A DNA stretch of 64,000 nt from contig NZ_AP017928.1 in the NCBI RefSeq assembly GCF_003584645.1, positions 3,014,395 to 3,078,394 on the forward strand, in the 5' to 3' direction. Positions 55,100-64,000 of this stretch are shown here, one piece after another. This DNA is from Methylocaldum marinum (GTDB lineage: Bacteria > Pseudomonadota > Gammaproteobacteria > Methylococcales > Methylococcaceae). The notes beneath the pieces are model-generated. The model searched no databases and was not told the DNA's origin. It worked only from the letters and a program-made list of their open reading frames with translations. Every line of letters begins with the position of its first letter. Within the stretch, counting starts at the first letter, position 1. Made by a program: the position numbers and the translations under genes.

Positions 55100-58000
55100 T
55101 CATGAAACGGCGTGTTTGTTCGGGGATTCGAGTCGTGCGGCGTCGGGCCTGCCGGCAACGACGGCATAACACACCGGCGTCAGAATCAGGCTCGCCGCCA
55201 TGCCGAACAACAGCCCGGCGGCGAGCGACAAGGTCATCGGAATCAGAAATTGCGCCTGCGCGCTGGTTTCCAGGAGGGTCGGCAGAAACCCGACGAAGGT
55301 GGTGAGAAAGGCCAAGAGGATCGGCCGGAAACGGACCGTGCAAGCTTCGAGAATCAGACTGGAGACTTGAGGCCGGAGACTTGAGGTTGAGGCCATCGGC
55401 GCATTCTCCGTTCCGGAAACCTCGAGCGGCAAACCGCCAGCCTTCGCTTCGGCCGGCAAAACGGTAGGGTACGCTACGCGTACCGTCTCTGCTTGGTGCG
55501 CACAGCGCACCCTAGCGTCTTCCTCCTGACCTCCGGCCTCGAGTCCCCAGCCCCTGGCCTCACGTTCCTTGATGTAATCGAGCAAGACCAAACTGTCGTT
55601 CACCACCACGCCGCTTGCGGCGATCATGCCGACCAGGGATTCCATGGACAGCGGCAAGCCGACCAGCCAGTGCGCGAACACCCCGCCGCACCAGGCGACC
55701 GGCGCCGCCAGCAGAAAAATCAGCGGCGTGAGGTAGGAACGGAACGGCACCGCGATCAGGGCATAGATCACCACCAGGGCGATCAGCGTGTTGCGCCACA
55801 GCGAGGACAATGCCGCCTGCTGGTCACGGCGTTCCTGGCCGAAGTCGGCGCGGAGCTGGGGAAACCGTGTCCGAAGGGCCGGGAGATGGGTTTGCTCGAG
55901 CGCCGAGTACAAGGCGTTCACATCGGCTAGATCACGGTCCACCCGCGCCTGCACCTTGAGCACGGGACGGCGGTCCTGCCGGTCGATGCGCGCCTGGCCG
56001 GGTTCGAACGACACTTCCGCCACCGCCCCGAGCGGGATGTGGCTGCCGGAGGCCATCTTGACGGGCAAAACCCGGAGCGCATCCAGGGAGCGCCGTTCCT
56101 CCAGGGGCAGGCGCACCATGATCTTCACTTCCTCGCGACCGCGCACGAAGCGCTGTACCTCGGCGCCGAAATAGGCCCCGCGGACCTGCTCGGCCACCTC
56201 CTTGAGGGTCAAGCCCAGCCACTCGCCCTCGGGCTTGAGCCGCACCCTGAGTTCCGGCTTGCCGGGCTCGCTCGAGTCGACCACGTCGAACACACCGGGG
56301 TATGCGGCGAGGCGGCGTTTCAACGCGTCGACCGCATGCCGCAACCGGGCCGAGTCGGCGTCGCTGAGGTCGATTTCGAGGTCGTAGGGCCGGTCACCCT
56401 GCTTATAGATGAAGTCGATCTTGGCCCGGCCGAGATCACCGATGCCTTGCCGCCAGTCGCGGACGAAGTCTTCGATGACCAAGTGTTCGCGGGCGTGCCG
56501 GGCGATTTCAACCCACAGGCCGGTCCATTCGGGATGAATCGAGGTTTCCAGGCTGGCCACCACGCTCGGGCTGCCGGACGGCTGTTCCCGGTCCAGCCGG
56601 TCGCTCAGCTCGAACAGCGCCCGTTCCGCCCGGGTAGCGAGCGCCCGCATCTCGGCGTAGGGGAGGCCCGGCGGCAGGGTCAGGCGGGCCGAAACGCTGT
56701 CCAGGGTGGCGTCGGCTTCGAACGAGAGTCGAAGGTGGCCGCCCGCGACCAGGGCGCCGGAAAGCATCAGCAGCACGCCGAAACCGGCCAGCACCAGGTA
56801 GCGCCAGCGCAGCGCCCGAATCAGGAACGGAACGTAAAGACGGCCCACGAAACGGTTCAGGCCACGGTTCATCACGGCCCGCAGGCGGTCGAGCGGGCTC
56901 GCTACGGACTTCCGCGAAGGCGGAACCGCCAGATGGCTCGGCAGAATCAAGAGCGCTTCGACCAGCGAGAGCGTCAGCGCCAGGATCATCACCAGGCAGA
57001 TCGGCCGCATCATCTGCCCGGCCCAGCCGGGCAGGAACAGCCCCGGCAGGAAGGCGACCACCGTGGTCAGCACCGCCAGGATCACCGGTTGGGCCACGCT
57101 GCGCGCGCCGCGGATGGCGGCGGCGAGGCTCTTTCCGGGAGCCGCGAAGGCGGCGGGATAAGCCGGGCTTCCCGGACCCGCCTCGGCCTCCCGGTGCGCG
57201 CGGCGGACGCCGCCATCCGCTCCGGGCTCTGCTATCGAGGTGTCCCCCTCGTCCACGCTTCCGGCCTGTTCCTCATGCACGGCCTCTCCGACGATGATGG
57301 CATCGTCCACCAGTACCCCCAGGGCTAACAGAAAACCGAACAGCGACAGCATGTTCAGGGAAAGATCCAGTATCGCCATCAGCCACAAGGTGCCGAGCAC
57401 GGAAGTGAGGACGCCCACCGCCGCCCACCAGGCCACCCGGGTGCGCAGGAACACCACCAGCACCGCGAATACCAGCCCGAAGCCGAACACGCCGTCTTCC
57501 ACCAGCGTGTCCAGCCGCTGGGCGAAGGACACGGACATGTCCCAGGAGGTCGACAGGCGCAGCCCTTCCGGCAGCGTCCGGGCGCGCTCGGCCACATAGG
57601 CCTTGACCCGCTCGGCCACCGCGACCACGTCGTGGCGCGCGTACACTTCCACGCCGTAGGCCGGCTCACCCTGGAAACGGGCTTCCGCCCACTGCTCGGC
57701 CAGACCGTCGGACACGTCGGCGATGTCGCCGAGACGCATCCGGGTGCCGTCCGGACGAACCACCACCGGCAGGCTCGCCAGCGCTTCGCCGCTCTCCGCC
57801 TTGCCGCGGGCGCGCAGCAGCAACTCCCCCATCGGCGATTTGACCTCGCCGCCGGGCAGGTCCAGGGAGGTCCGGCGGAGCGCTTCGGCAATATCCGCGG
57901 GAGAAAGCTGCAATTGCTGCAAGCGGGCGGCGGACACCTGCACCGCAAGCTCGTAGGGTGCCTCCGCGGTGAAATCGCCGAGCCTGACCACGCCGGGAAT

Positions 58001-58543
58001 GCGCAGGAGGTCTTCGCGAATATCCTGGCCCAGCCGTTTCAGGGTCAGATCGTCGGCGGGCCCGTGCAGGATGACGTTGATGACGAAACCGCCCTCCTCC
58101 CTCTCGCGCACCTCGATGCGCTCCACCCCCCTTGGCAACTGGGGAATCGACTGGGTGCGGGTGCGTATCGCCGACATCAGATCCTGCAGCGCATAGCCGT
58201 CCGCCACTTCGGCAAGCAGGGTACACGTAGCTTCGGTGGCGGTGCCGAGCAGGCGCTTGATGCCGGGCAGATCGAACACCGCCCGCTCCACCGGGATGCA
58301 CACGGCCCGTTCCACTTCCGCGGGACCGGCACCGGGATAAGGCACGACGATTTCGATGGCGTCGGCGCGGATCGGCGGCAGCGTTTCCTGATCGATCGTC
58401 CACAGGCTCGCGATCCCGCCCAGCCAGATCAGCAGCATCAGGAGATTGGCCGCGACCGGGTTGGCGGCGAACCAGGCAACGAGGCCAGAGGGTCGAATCT
58501 TGAGAGCGGAAGCTGGCGGGGAGTGAGCTTGGGGGTGGGTCAT
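55100..58543 (-). CDS. RND-family efflux permease with two loop insertions
   Basis: Proton-driven HAE1-type RND permease. The 1147-residue product has the usual plan: N-terminal helix (VAANLLMLLIWLGGIASL), two porter domains and twelve membrane helices, with LGVLVDDAIIVGEAV in helix 4 and GMIAASGVVVNDSLVLLDYI later. It is about 100 residues longer than usual because both pseudo-symmetric cytoplasmic loops carry insertions. The first (HEEQAGSVDEGDTSIAEPG to AFAAPGKS) lies at about 57130-57265. The second (GWGLEAGGQEEDARVRC to SSLRPQVSS) lies at about 55354-55560 and contains two perfect hairpins. The start at 58543 has AAGGAA 5-8 bases upstream. Confidence 0.88.
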   Translation of the reverse strand: MTHPQAHSPPASALKIRPSGLVAWFAANPVAANLLMLLIWLGGIASLWTIDQETLPPIRADAIEIVVPYPGAGPAEVERAVCIPVERAVFDLPGIKRLLGTATEATCTLLAEVADGYALQDLMSAIRTRTQSIPQLPRGVERIEVREREEGGFVINVILHGPADDLTLKRLGQDIREDLLRIPGVVRLGDFTAEAPYELAVQVSAARLQQLQLSPADIAEALRRTSLDLPGGEVKSPMGELLLRARGKAESGEALASLPVVVRPDGTRMRLGDIADVSDGLAEQWAEARFQGEPAYGVEVYARHDVVAVAERVKAYVAERARTLPEGLRLSTSWDMSVSFAQRLDTLVEDGVFGFGLVFAVLVVFLRTRVAWWAAVGVLTSVLGTLWLMAILDLSLNMLSLFGFLLALGVLVDDAIIVGEAVHEEQAGSVDEGDTSIAEPGADGGVRRAHREAEAGPGSPAYPAAFAAPGKSLAAAIRGARSVAQPVILAVLTTVVAFLPGLFLPGWAGQMMRPICLVMILALTLSLVEALLILPSHLAVPPSRKSVASPLDRLRAVMNRGLNRFVGRLYVPFLIRALRWRYLVLAGFGVLLMLSGALVAGGHLRLSFEADATLDSVSARLTLPPGLPYAEMRALATRAERALFELSDRLDREQPSGSPSVVASLETSIHPEWTGLWVEIARHAREHLVIEDFVRDWRQGIGDLGRAKIDFIYKQGDRPYDLEIDLSDADSARLRHAVDALKRRLAAYPGVFDVVDSSEPGKPELRVRLKPEGEWLGLTLKEVAEQVRGAYFGAEVQRFVRGREEVKIMVRLPLEERRSLDALRVLPVKMASGSHIPLGAVAEVSFEPGQARIDRQDRRPVLKVQARVDRDLADVNALYSALEQTHLPALRTRFPQLRADFGQERRDQQAALSSLWRNTLIALVVIYALIAVPFRSYLTPLIFLLAAPVAWCGGVFAHWLVGLPLSMESLVGMIAASGVVVNDSLVLLDYIKEREARGWGLEAGGQEEDARVRCAHQAETVRVAYPTVLPAEAKAGGLPLEVSGTENAPMASTSSLRPQVSSLILEACTVRFRPILLAFLTTFVGFLPTLLETSAQAQFLIPMTLSLAAGLLFGMAASLILTPVCYAVVAGRPDAARLESPNKHAVS
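55468..55511. repeat. Two palindromes inside the RND gene
   Basis: GGTACGC-TAC-GCGTACC (55468-55484) and GGTGCGC-ACA-GCGCACC (55495-55511) lie in the second inserted loop of the RND permease. The motif GGTGCGC-ACA-GCGCACCCTA resembles the common intergenic repeat of proteobacteria, which suggests a repeat captured in frame. A direct repeat GGAGACTTGAGG (55361-55372 and 55375-55386, second copy shifted by CC) marks the same insertion. Confidence 0.75.
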
Positions 58544-58684
58544 CGGTTCCTTTCGCTGTCCGGAATACGGATCAAAAATCTTCAACGCCGTAGCCCGCAT
58601 GCAGTGCAGCGGAATGCGGGGAATCTGGGAGCACGATCGCCCCGGATTCCGCTTCCGCTCCATCCGGGCTACGCTGGCTTCCCT

Positions 58685-60019
58685 TCAGCCCGGCGACACC
58701 CGCCGGCCGTTGTTCCGCCGGTGTGGGCCCGTCGCCCGCGCTCGTCGTTTCTGTAGCCAGCGGATGACGCCGGTCACGAACAGCACGGGGCAGGCGATGC
58801 CGGATAGCAACACCAAAATTCTGCCCGGCATCCCCAGGGCGTAGCCGGAATGCAACGGCCATTGCCACTGAATGAACACATTGCCGCCGCTGCCCGACAA
58901 CGGATCGGCGACATGCAAGATTTCACCGCTGTACTGGTCCACTACGAACTGCCGCCGCCCCGTGAAAACCCCGCCGATATCGACATGCCGGGTCAGCACA
59001 TAGGTGTCGTCCGGCGTGTTCGGCACGGTAAACCAATACAACTGCCCCTCGGCATTGCGCTCGTCGGCGCGCACCAGCGCTTCGTCCAGGGAAATCGGCG
59101 CCGCGCTAGGGACCGGCGCCGATTTGAACGCCTTCACCGGCGTGGTTACCGAGAAGCAGCTCAGCAGCCAGCGAAACCGGTCACCGAAGTTGAAATACAC
59201 TCCGGATATCAACACCGCCAGCAACACCAAGGTCGAATAAACGCCGAGGGTTTTATGCAGATCGTGATTGAAGCGTTCGACGCTGGCGCGGCGTTTGAGG
59301 GTAAACGCCTGTTTCCATTTACCGGTCAACGGCCACCAGACGATCAATCCGGTCAGCGTGGACAGGAAGGCCAGGATTCCAATGACACCCACGATCCAGC
59401 CGCCTCGCTCCCAGCCCAGCAGCAAGTCGTAATGGAGTTCGAACAGGAAGCTCACCAGCGGACGCTCGAAGATCCTTTCGGGAGATGCCCATTCCCGCGT
59501 ACCTTTCACCTCGCCGCTGTACGGATCGACGAAGGCGTTCAGGCTCTGCGGATCCTTTTCGCCGGCTACCGGCAGTTCGTAAAAGAACCAGAACGCCAAA
59601 CCCTCGTGGCGTGGGTAATACATCGTCGAACGCCGTGCTCCGGACGGCATCACGGTATCCGCCGCTTGAACCAGCTCGTTCAGCGGCCGATAGGCCGCGC
59701 GGCCTTCGGGCGGTGCCGCCACCTGGTGCAGTTCGGGATTCAGCCACGTATCGATTTCCTGCCAAAACACCAGAATGCTGCCGGTAAGCCCGATCAGCGC
59801 GAATACCAGGCCGATGGTCAAGCCCAACCACAAATGCACTTTCAGCCACAGCCGGCGGCGCGCCTTGAGGCGGGCCAGCCGGTGCTGATAGGAGGATCGG
59901 TCCGTCGCCGGCCTGGCAAGGACGGTCGGCGACTCTGCCGGTTTACGCCGCGGGCCGGTATTTCCGGAACCTTGGCTTCTCGCCGACTTAGACATGGAGG
60001 ATAGGAACTCTCTAGGCAT
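58685..60019 (-). CDS. PepSY-associated membrane protein (siderophore reductase-like)
   Basis: Candidate periplasmic ferric-siderophore reductase. The 444-residue product has a charged cytoplasmic N-terminus of about 55 residues, then a first helix with LWLKVHLWLGLTIGLVFALI, and the family's His before helices (ELHYDLLLGWERGGW, NHDLHKTLGVYSTLVLLA). A PepSY-like soluble part (FVVDQYSGEILHVADP) lies near residue 360. It begins 2 bases after the stop of the TonB-dependent receptor, so the two are translationally coupled and probably act in the same uptake path. An ATG at 59995 is an alternative start. Confidence 0.88.
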   Translation of the reverse strand: MPREFLSSMSKSARSQGSGNTGPRRKPAESPTVLARPATDRSSYQHRLARLKARRRLWLKVHLWLGLTIGLVFALIGLTGSILVFWQEIDTWLNPELHQVAAPPEGRAAYRPLNELVQAADTVMPSGARRSTMYYPRHEGLAFWFFYELPVAGEKDPQSLNAFVDPYSGEVKGTREWASPERIFERPLVSFLFELHYDLLLGWERGGWIVGVIGILAFLSTLTGLIVWWPLTGKWKQAFTLKRRASVERFNHDLHKTLGVYSTLVLLAVLISGVYFNFGDRFRWLLSCFSVTTPVKAFKSAPVPSAAPISLDEALVRADERNAEGQLYWFTVPNTPDDTYVLTRHVDIGGVFTGRRQFVVDQYSGEILHVADPLSGSGGNVFIQWQWPLHSGYALGMPGRILVLLSGIACPVLFVTGVIRWLQKRRARATGPHRRNNGRRVSPG

Positions 60020-60021
60020 TC

Positions 60022-62421
60022 TCAGTATTCCAGCCGCAACGATCCCAGCACGGTTAACGGCTCGGCCGGCTGATTAAAGTTCCGGCTGCGCAGAATGAAA
60101 TATTCCGTGTCGGTCACGTTGTTCAGGTTGACCTGGGCCGTCAGGTGGGTGGGTCCGATCCGGTAACGGTAGGCGGCGTACAAATCGACGCGGGCGTAAC
60201 CCGGATCGTAAAAGCTGTTTGCGGCGTCGCCGAAGCGCCGGTCGGCCAGGTAGACTCCCCCCCCCACGCTCAGTCCGTCCAGCAGTTCCTGTTGGAAATC
60301 GTATTTCAGCCAAATGCTTCCGGAATGCAGCGGCACATAGGGCAAGCGCTTGCCGCGCAGCTCGTCGCTCAAATCCTTCGTAACTTCGGTATCGGTATAG
60401 GCGTAGGTGGTAATGAGGCTGAGGCCGTCGGTGATTTGGCCGGCGATGTCCACCTCGACGCCCCGGCTGCGCGCCTCGCCGATGGCGACGCTGAACTGCT
60501 GATCGTTGGGGTCCGTGGTTACCAGATTGTTCTTTGTCAAGTGGAAATACGCCACGCTTGCCGTCAGGCGTCCATCGAAGAACTCGGTTTTCACCCCGCC
60601 TTCGTATTGTGTGGCGGTCTGCGGCTCGAAGGGTTTTCCGTTCGAGGAGCGGCCGTTATTGGTTCCGAATGATTCCACCCAATGACCATAAAGCGACAGC
60701 CATTCGACCGGCCGATAATTCATGCCGACACGCGGGCTGAATTTTGAATCGCGGAGCGTCTCCGCTTTGAAACCTACCGGATCGCCGTAGCCGCTGGTCA
60801 CCGTGGCCCAGTCGTAACGCCCGCCTCCCATGATGTGAAAGTTTTTCCACAGCGTCAGTTGATCCTGGAAATAGACGCCGTACCAGGAGTCTTCCTGAAC
60901 CGCCTTTGTGTTCGGGGTTTGCGAAAGGATTTGTCTATCCACATCGATAAAGGGGTACACCGGGTTAAAGATATCGACCGTATCGATTCCACGAATAACC
61001 CGATCCAACTCCGTGTTTTCGTACGAATAGTAGTCACCACCGATCAGTACGTCATGGGCGACGCCCCATGTTTCGAACTTTCCGTTGAGATTGACATAGA
61101 CGGTATGCATATCGGCGTCGGCGTGCCCGAACCACGCAACCCGATCAACCCTCGTATCGGTTACCGAAACGCCACTACTGGCGTACAAGTCGTTGAAATT
61201 GAAATTGGAATGCGCCCAGACGACGCCGTTCTGGAACGTCCAATTTTCGGTGAAGCGGTGCGACCAATTGAAATCGATCAGGGTGTTTTCGCGGTTGTCG
61301 GTCTGGTCAAGACCGGGCTGGGCTAAATTGCGGCTGATAGGCACCGGCGCAACGCGCTTTCCCATCGCCGGGATTCCGGAGTCGTAAACAAAGTCGTAGT
61401 TGAGGTACTCCAGAGTGAGATTGAACTCGGTGTCTTCCGACGGTCTCCAAGTCAAGGCCGGCGCCACGAAGATGCGTTCGTGAGCGCTGAAGTCTCGAAA
61501 CGAATCCGAGTTCAAGTAGGAAAGATCGAAGCCGTAGACTAGTGCCCCGTCCTTCGTGATCGGGCCGGTCGCGTCGAGTTGAGTACGATAATAGTCGTAC
61601 GACCCGAAGCGCTGTTCGAGCGAATAGTAGCTCTGCGAAAGCGGACGCTTGGTTACCGCATTGATGATCCCGCCGGGTTCGGTCCTACCGTAGAGCACCG
61701 ACGCGGGTCCCTTCAAGACTTCCACCTGTTGAACATTCGCGAGGTCGAAGTTGAGGCCCTTTAGCCTGATGCCGTTTCGATACATGATCTCGTCCAAATC
61801 AAAACCGCGCACGATGAAGCGATCGTGTCCGCCGGTCGAAAATCGCTGCTGCACACCGCTGACGTTCTTCACCGCATCCTGAATGCGGTAGGCCTGCTGA
61901 TCCTTCAGCACCTGCTGCGGCACGACCTGAATCGACACCGGAGTCTCCATGATCGGCGTGTCGGTTTTGGTAGCGGTCGACGCGCTGCGACGAGCATATT
62001 CCGGATTATAGGGATCATCGGGCTCGTAAGCCGTATCGGCACTCACGGTGACTTTCCCGAGGGCGACTTCATCGCCGGCGGACGGCGGTTCTGCCGAATT
62101 CGCCGCGAGCCGTTCCAGGGTGATCGCTCTGGCTCCTGTGTAGCGGTAGGCCAGGCCGGTGCCGGCGAGGAGCTTGCCGAGAGCCTGGTCGGCGGTATAG
62201 CGGCCCGCGAGGCCCGGCGATTTGATTCCGGCGGACAGCGCGCCCGGATAGCTGAGCTCCAGGCCGGCGGCTTCGGCCAACTGATTGAGCGCGCCGTCGA
62301 GGGTTTGCGGAGCGATATCGACGCGAATGGCTTGTTTGCCCGCCGCTTTCGTCGGCTGGTTCATGACTGCGGCAAGGATCGCCGCGGAAATGACGCAACG
62401 GTGGTGCATTGCGATGGACAT
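60022..62421 (-). CDS. TonB-dependent siderophore receptor with STN domain
   Basis: Outer-membrane receptor for a siderophore or similar metal complex. The 799-residue product has a signal peptide (about residues 1-27), a secretin/TonB N-terminal (STN) domain (IRVDIAPQTLDGALNQLAEA; AGRYTADQALGKLLAGTGL) and a plug with TPIMETPVSIQVVPQQVL and VEVLKGPASVLYGRTEPGG. A beta-barrel ends LTVLGSLRLEY with terminal aromatic. STN receptors usually signal to a FecR/FecI pair, but none is in this window. The ATG at 62421 follows AGGGGGAACC; an ATG at 62469 and one at 62409 are other options. A methanobactin or other chalkophore substrate is possible but unsupported. Confidence 0.93.
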   Translation of the reverse strand: MSIAMHHRCVISAAILAAVMNQPTKAAGKQAIRVDIAPQTLDGALNQLAEAAGLELSYPGALSAGIKSPGLAGRYTADQALGKLLAGTGLAYRYTGARAITLERLAANSAEPPSAGDEVALGKVTVSADTAYEPDDPYNPEYARRSASTATKTDTPIMETPVSIQVVPQQVLKDQQAYRIQDAVKNVSGVQQRFSTGGHDRFIVRGFDLDEIMYRNGIRLKGLNFDLANVQQVEVLKGPASVLYGRTEPGGIINAVTKRPLSQSYYSLEQRFGSYDYYRTQLDATGPITKDGALVYGFDLSYLNSDSFRDFSAHERIFVAPALTWRPSEDTEFNLTLEYLNYDFVYDSGIPAMGKRVAPVPISRNLAQPGLDQTDNRENTLIDFNWSHRFTENWTFQNGVVWAHSNFNFNDLYASSGVSVTDTRVDRVAWFGHADADMHTVYVNLNGKFETWGVAHDVLIGGDYYSYENTELDRVIRGIDTVDIFNPVYPFIDVDRQILSQTPNTKAVQEDSWYGVYFQDQLTLWKNFHIMGGGRYDWATVTSGYGDPVGFKAETLRDSKFSPRVGMNYRPVEWLSLYGHWVESFGTNNGRSSNGKPFEPQTATQYEGGVKTEFFDGRLTASVAYFHLTKNNLVTTDPNDQQFSVAIGEARSRGVEVDIAGQITDGLSLITTYAYTDTEVTKDLSDELRGKRLPYVPLHSGSIWLKYDFQQELLDGLSVGGGVYLADRRFGDAANSFYDPGYARVDLYAAYRYRIGPTHLTAQVNLNNVTDTEYFILRSRNFNQPAEPLTVLGSLRLEY

Positions 62422-62641
62422 GGTTCCCCCTGAGATCGTGTTATGGAGCCGGCGAACATCGAGATTCACGCCGGTGACTACCCTAAGACGATCCAGAGAG
62501 ACACTTTCCCTCCCCTTTGTTCAAATTTTTGCTAGCGCTTTCTTTTCGAGGGGTGACAAAAACGTCGGCTCGATGCTCGTAGCCCGCAGGCAGCGTAAGC
62601 GGAATGCGGGGGACTCCGTAACTTCGATCGCACCCATTCCG
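62422..62641. other. Upstream region of the TonB-dependent receptor
   Basis: About 220 bases between the second RND gene and the receptor. It should contain the receptor's promoter. I see AT-rich sequence (for example TTCAAATTTTTGC near 62519-62531) but no confident Fur box. A partial dispersed repeat (GTAGCCCG ... GCCTACG) spans roughly 62580-62665 and runs into the end of the RND gene. Confidence 0.35.
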
Positions 62642-64000
62642 CTAGGCTTCATCCGGCCTACGCCGGCTTAACGGAGAAATCGAATCGTTGCCATCCACCG
62701 ACGCCTTACGCGCTGCGCCGCCAAGTTCGAATAACAACAAGGCGGCTGGAATCAGCACCAGGGTCGCGGTCATGCCGAACAACAGCCCGGCGGCCAGGGT
62801 GGTGGCCATAGGTATCAGAAACTGCGCCTGGGCGCTGGTCTCGAACAAAAGCGGCACCAGGCCCATAAAGGTGGTCAGGAAGGCCAGCAGCACCGGCCGA
62901 AAGCGCATCAGGGAAACTTCGCGCAGGCACGCGTCCAACGGAAGCGTACCCTGTTCGCCCCGACGGGTTCGCACCGCGTGGAGCAGAACCAGGCTGTCGT
63001 TGACCACCACGCCGCCGGCGCCGATCATCCCCACCAGCGATTCCGCGGACAGCGGAAGGCCCAGTCCGAACAGGGCCAGCAGCCCGTAAACCGCCGCCAG
63101 TGCCAACAGAGCATTGCGCCCGAGTTCCCGGAGAACGGTTTCCTGCTCCTGCCGGGTCCGCCCGGCTTCGATCCTGGCGCTCGGAAAGCGCCGCCTGAGT
63201 TCTTCGAGAGGGCCGGCCTCGAGGGCCGCGTATACGGCGTTGGCATCGCCCCGGTTCGGGTCCTGCCGACCCAGCCGTCCCCGCACCCACACCACACGCC
63301 GGCGATCCAGGCGATCGAGGCTTCCGGCCTTGGGCAGCCACTGCCATTCGGCCACCAGGCTCAGGGGAACCTCACCGCCATTCGGCAGCCGGATGGGAAA
63401 CTGATCGAGATCCTGCAAATCACGCCGCTCCGCCAGAGGCAGGCGCGCCACCACCTTGACTTGCTCGGGGCCGCGCTGAAAACGTTGCGCCACCTCGCCC
63501 AGATAAGCCTGGCGCAGTTGTTCGGCCACATCCTCCAGACGCAGTCCCAGATGCTCGGCACCGGGACGAAGCACCAGGTTCCGCTGAGGCTTGCCCTCCT
63601 GCTCGGAGCGGGTCACGTCGAATACGCTCGGAAACTCGGCGAGTCCGGCGGCCAGCGCCTTCGACGCCGCCGTGACCGTTTCCGGATCCGGCGCCACGAC
63701 GGCAAACTCCAGGTCGTAAAAGCTGTCCCCTTCCCGGTAAATAAAATCCAGCTTGGCTTCGCCGATATCGCCGATGTAGCGGCGCCACTCGTCGGCGATG
63801 GCATCCACCTCGAAACGCTGGCGTGCCCCTGGCGCCAATTCCATCCAGAATCCCGCCCAGTGTTCGAAAATCAGTGTTTCCAGGCCCGAAACCGGGCTCA
63901 CGGCGGTGGCCGGCTGGCGGGCTTCGAGAGCCTCGCGCAACTGCCCGTAGGCACGCTCTACCTGGGCGGACAAGGCTTGAGTCGTGGCGAAGGGGGTACC
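62642..64000 (-). CDS. RND-family efflux permease, C-terminal part (cut by window edge)
   Basis: The frame is open to the right edge (the complement at the edge reads GTPFATTQALSAQVERAYGQ), so the protein starts outside the window. It covers the second porter domain and the C-terminal membrane domain, including AGGVVVNDSLVLLHAVRTRR and VRFRP-like LMRFRPVLLAFLTTFMGLVP. Compared with the neighbouring RND permease it lacks about 26 residues between VYGLLA and LGLPLSAESL, which removes most of one membrane helix and its loop. The downstream loop is of normal length, unlike its neighbour's. Confidence 0.88.
   Translation of the reverse strand, partial: GTPFATTQALSAQVERAYGQLREALEARQPATAVSPVSGLETLIFEHWAGFWMELAPGARQRFEVDAIADEWRRYIGDIGEAKLDFIYREGDSFYDLEFAVVAPDPETVTAASKALAAGLAEFPSVFDVTRSEQEGKPQRNLVLRPGAEHLGLRLEDVAEQLRQAYLGEVAQRFQRGPEQVKVVARLPLAERRDLQDLDQFPIRLPNGGEVPLSLVAEWQWLPKAGSLDRLDRRRVVWVRGRLGRQDPNRGDANAVYAALEAGPLEELRRRFPSARIEAGRTRQEQETVLRELGRNALLALAAVYGLLALFGLGLPLSAESLVGMIGAGGVVVNDSLVLLHAVRTRRGEQGTLPLDACLREVSLMRFRPVLLAFLTTFMGLVPLLFETSAQAQFLIPMATTLAAGLLFGMTATLVLIPAALLLFELGGAARKASVDGNDSISPLSRRRPDEA

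Overview
The window looks like chromosome of a gammaproteobacterium with moderately high GC. The strongest evidence is the compact run gyrA-serC-serA-pheA-hisC-tyrA-aroA-cmk-rpsA-ihfB (about 3.06-15.1 kb, all minus strand), a gene order typical of Pseudomonas and its gammaproteobacterial relatives. A sulfane-sulfur module, an NsrR/multicopper-oxidase module and a fructose-6-phosphate-aldolase/dihydroxyacetone-kinase group would fit a methylotroph such as a Methylococcales member. That placement is inference; no methane- or methanol-oxidation gene is present here.

Layout. 1-2.8 kb: the end of an IS66-type element (complete tnpA and tnpB, tnpC cut by the window edge, right terminus at 892), then an ISNCY-type transposase split at a run of ten A. 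3.06-15.1 kb: the aromatic/serine/histidine biosynthesis and translation superoperon. 15.5-20.1 kb: a HerA-like ATPase, an Aer-like chemoreceptor and a YdcF/SanA-like DUF218 protein. 20.2-20.4 kb: five consecutive perfect stem-loops next to thiE. 21.2-24.5 kb: a persulfide dioxygenase and TauE-family exporter operon, divergent from a PAS-AAA+-HTH sigma-54 activator, with a sigma-54-like promoter between them. 24.6-32.4 kb: argG, a short sigma-54 activator beside a second TauE/DsbD-like membrane protein, a DUF4124 protein, a zinc-type dehydrogenase, pyrF, an AEC transporter and a CinA-like protein. 32.7-36.4 kb: nsrR divergent from a two-gene copper operon (two-domain multicopper oxidase, then a plastocyanin/beta-propeller fusion), with two perfect palindromic operators in the shared promoter region. 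36.6-40.3 kb: an exported Pcm, a membrane spermidine-synthase-like protein and a lipoprotein. 40.7-46.6 kb: a hybrid histidine kinase, an aspartate-type aminotransferase and uvrB. 47.0-51.4 kb: fructose-6-phosphate-aldolase-like enzyme, HAD phosphatase, DhaL and DhaK, with many palindromic repeats between them and a frameshifted Excalibur gene. 51.8-64 kb: a one-directional envelope cluster (RND permease cut by the window edge, TonB-dependent siderophore receptor, PepSY membrane protein, RND permease, small periplasmic protein, second PepSY protein, periplasmic adaptor).

The most distinctive points are: (i) the NsrR-type regulon with paired palindromes whose centres are 30 bp apart, controlling a type-C two-domain multicopper oxidase and a cupredoxin-propeller protein with a CX3CH motif; (ii) the FisR-like sulfane-sulfur circuit; (iii) several dispersed palindromic repeat families, including paired BIME-like hairpins and an element shared between the 20.3 kb hairpin array and the 49.6 kb gap; (iv) two RND permeases with unusual structure, one with insertions in both pseudo-symmetric cytoplasmic loops and one lacking about 26 residues of a membrane segment. 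No CRISPR array and no rRNA or tRNA gene was seen.
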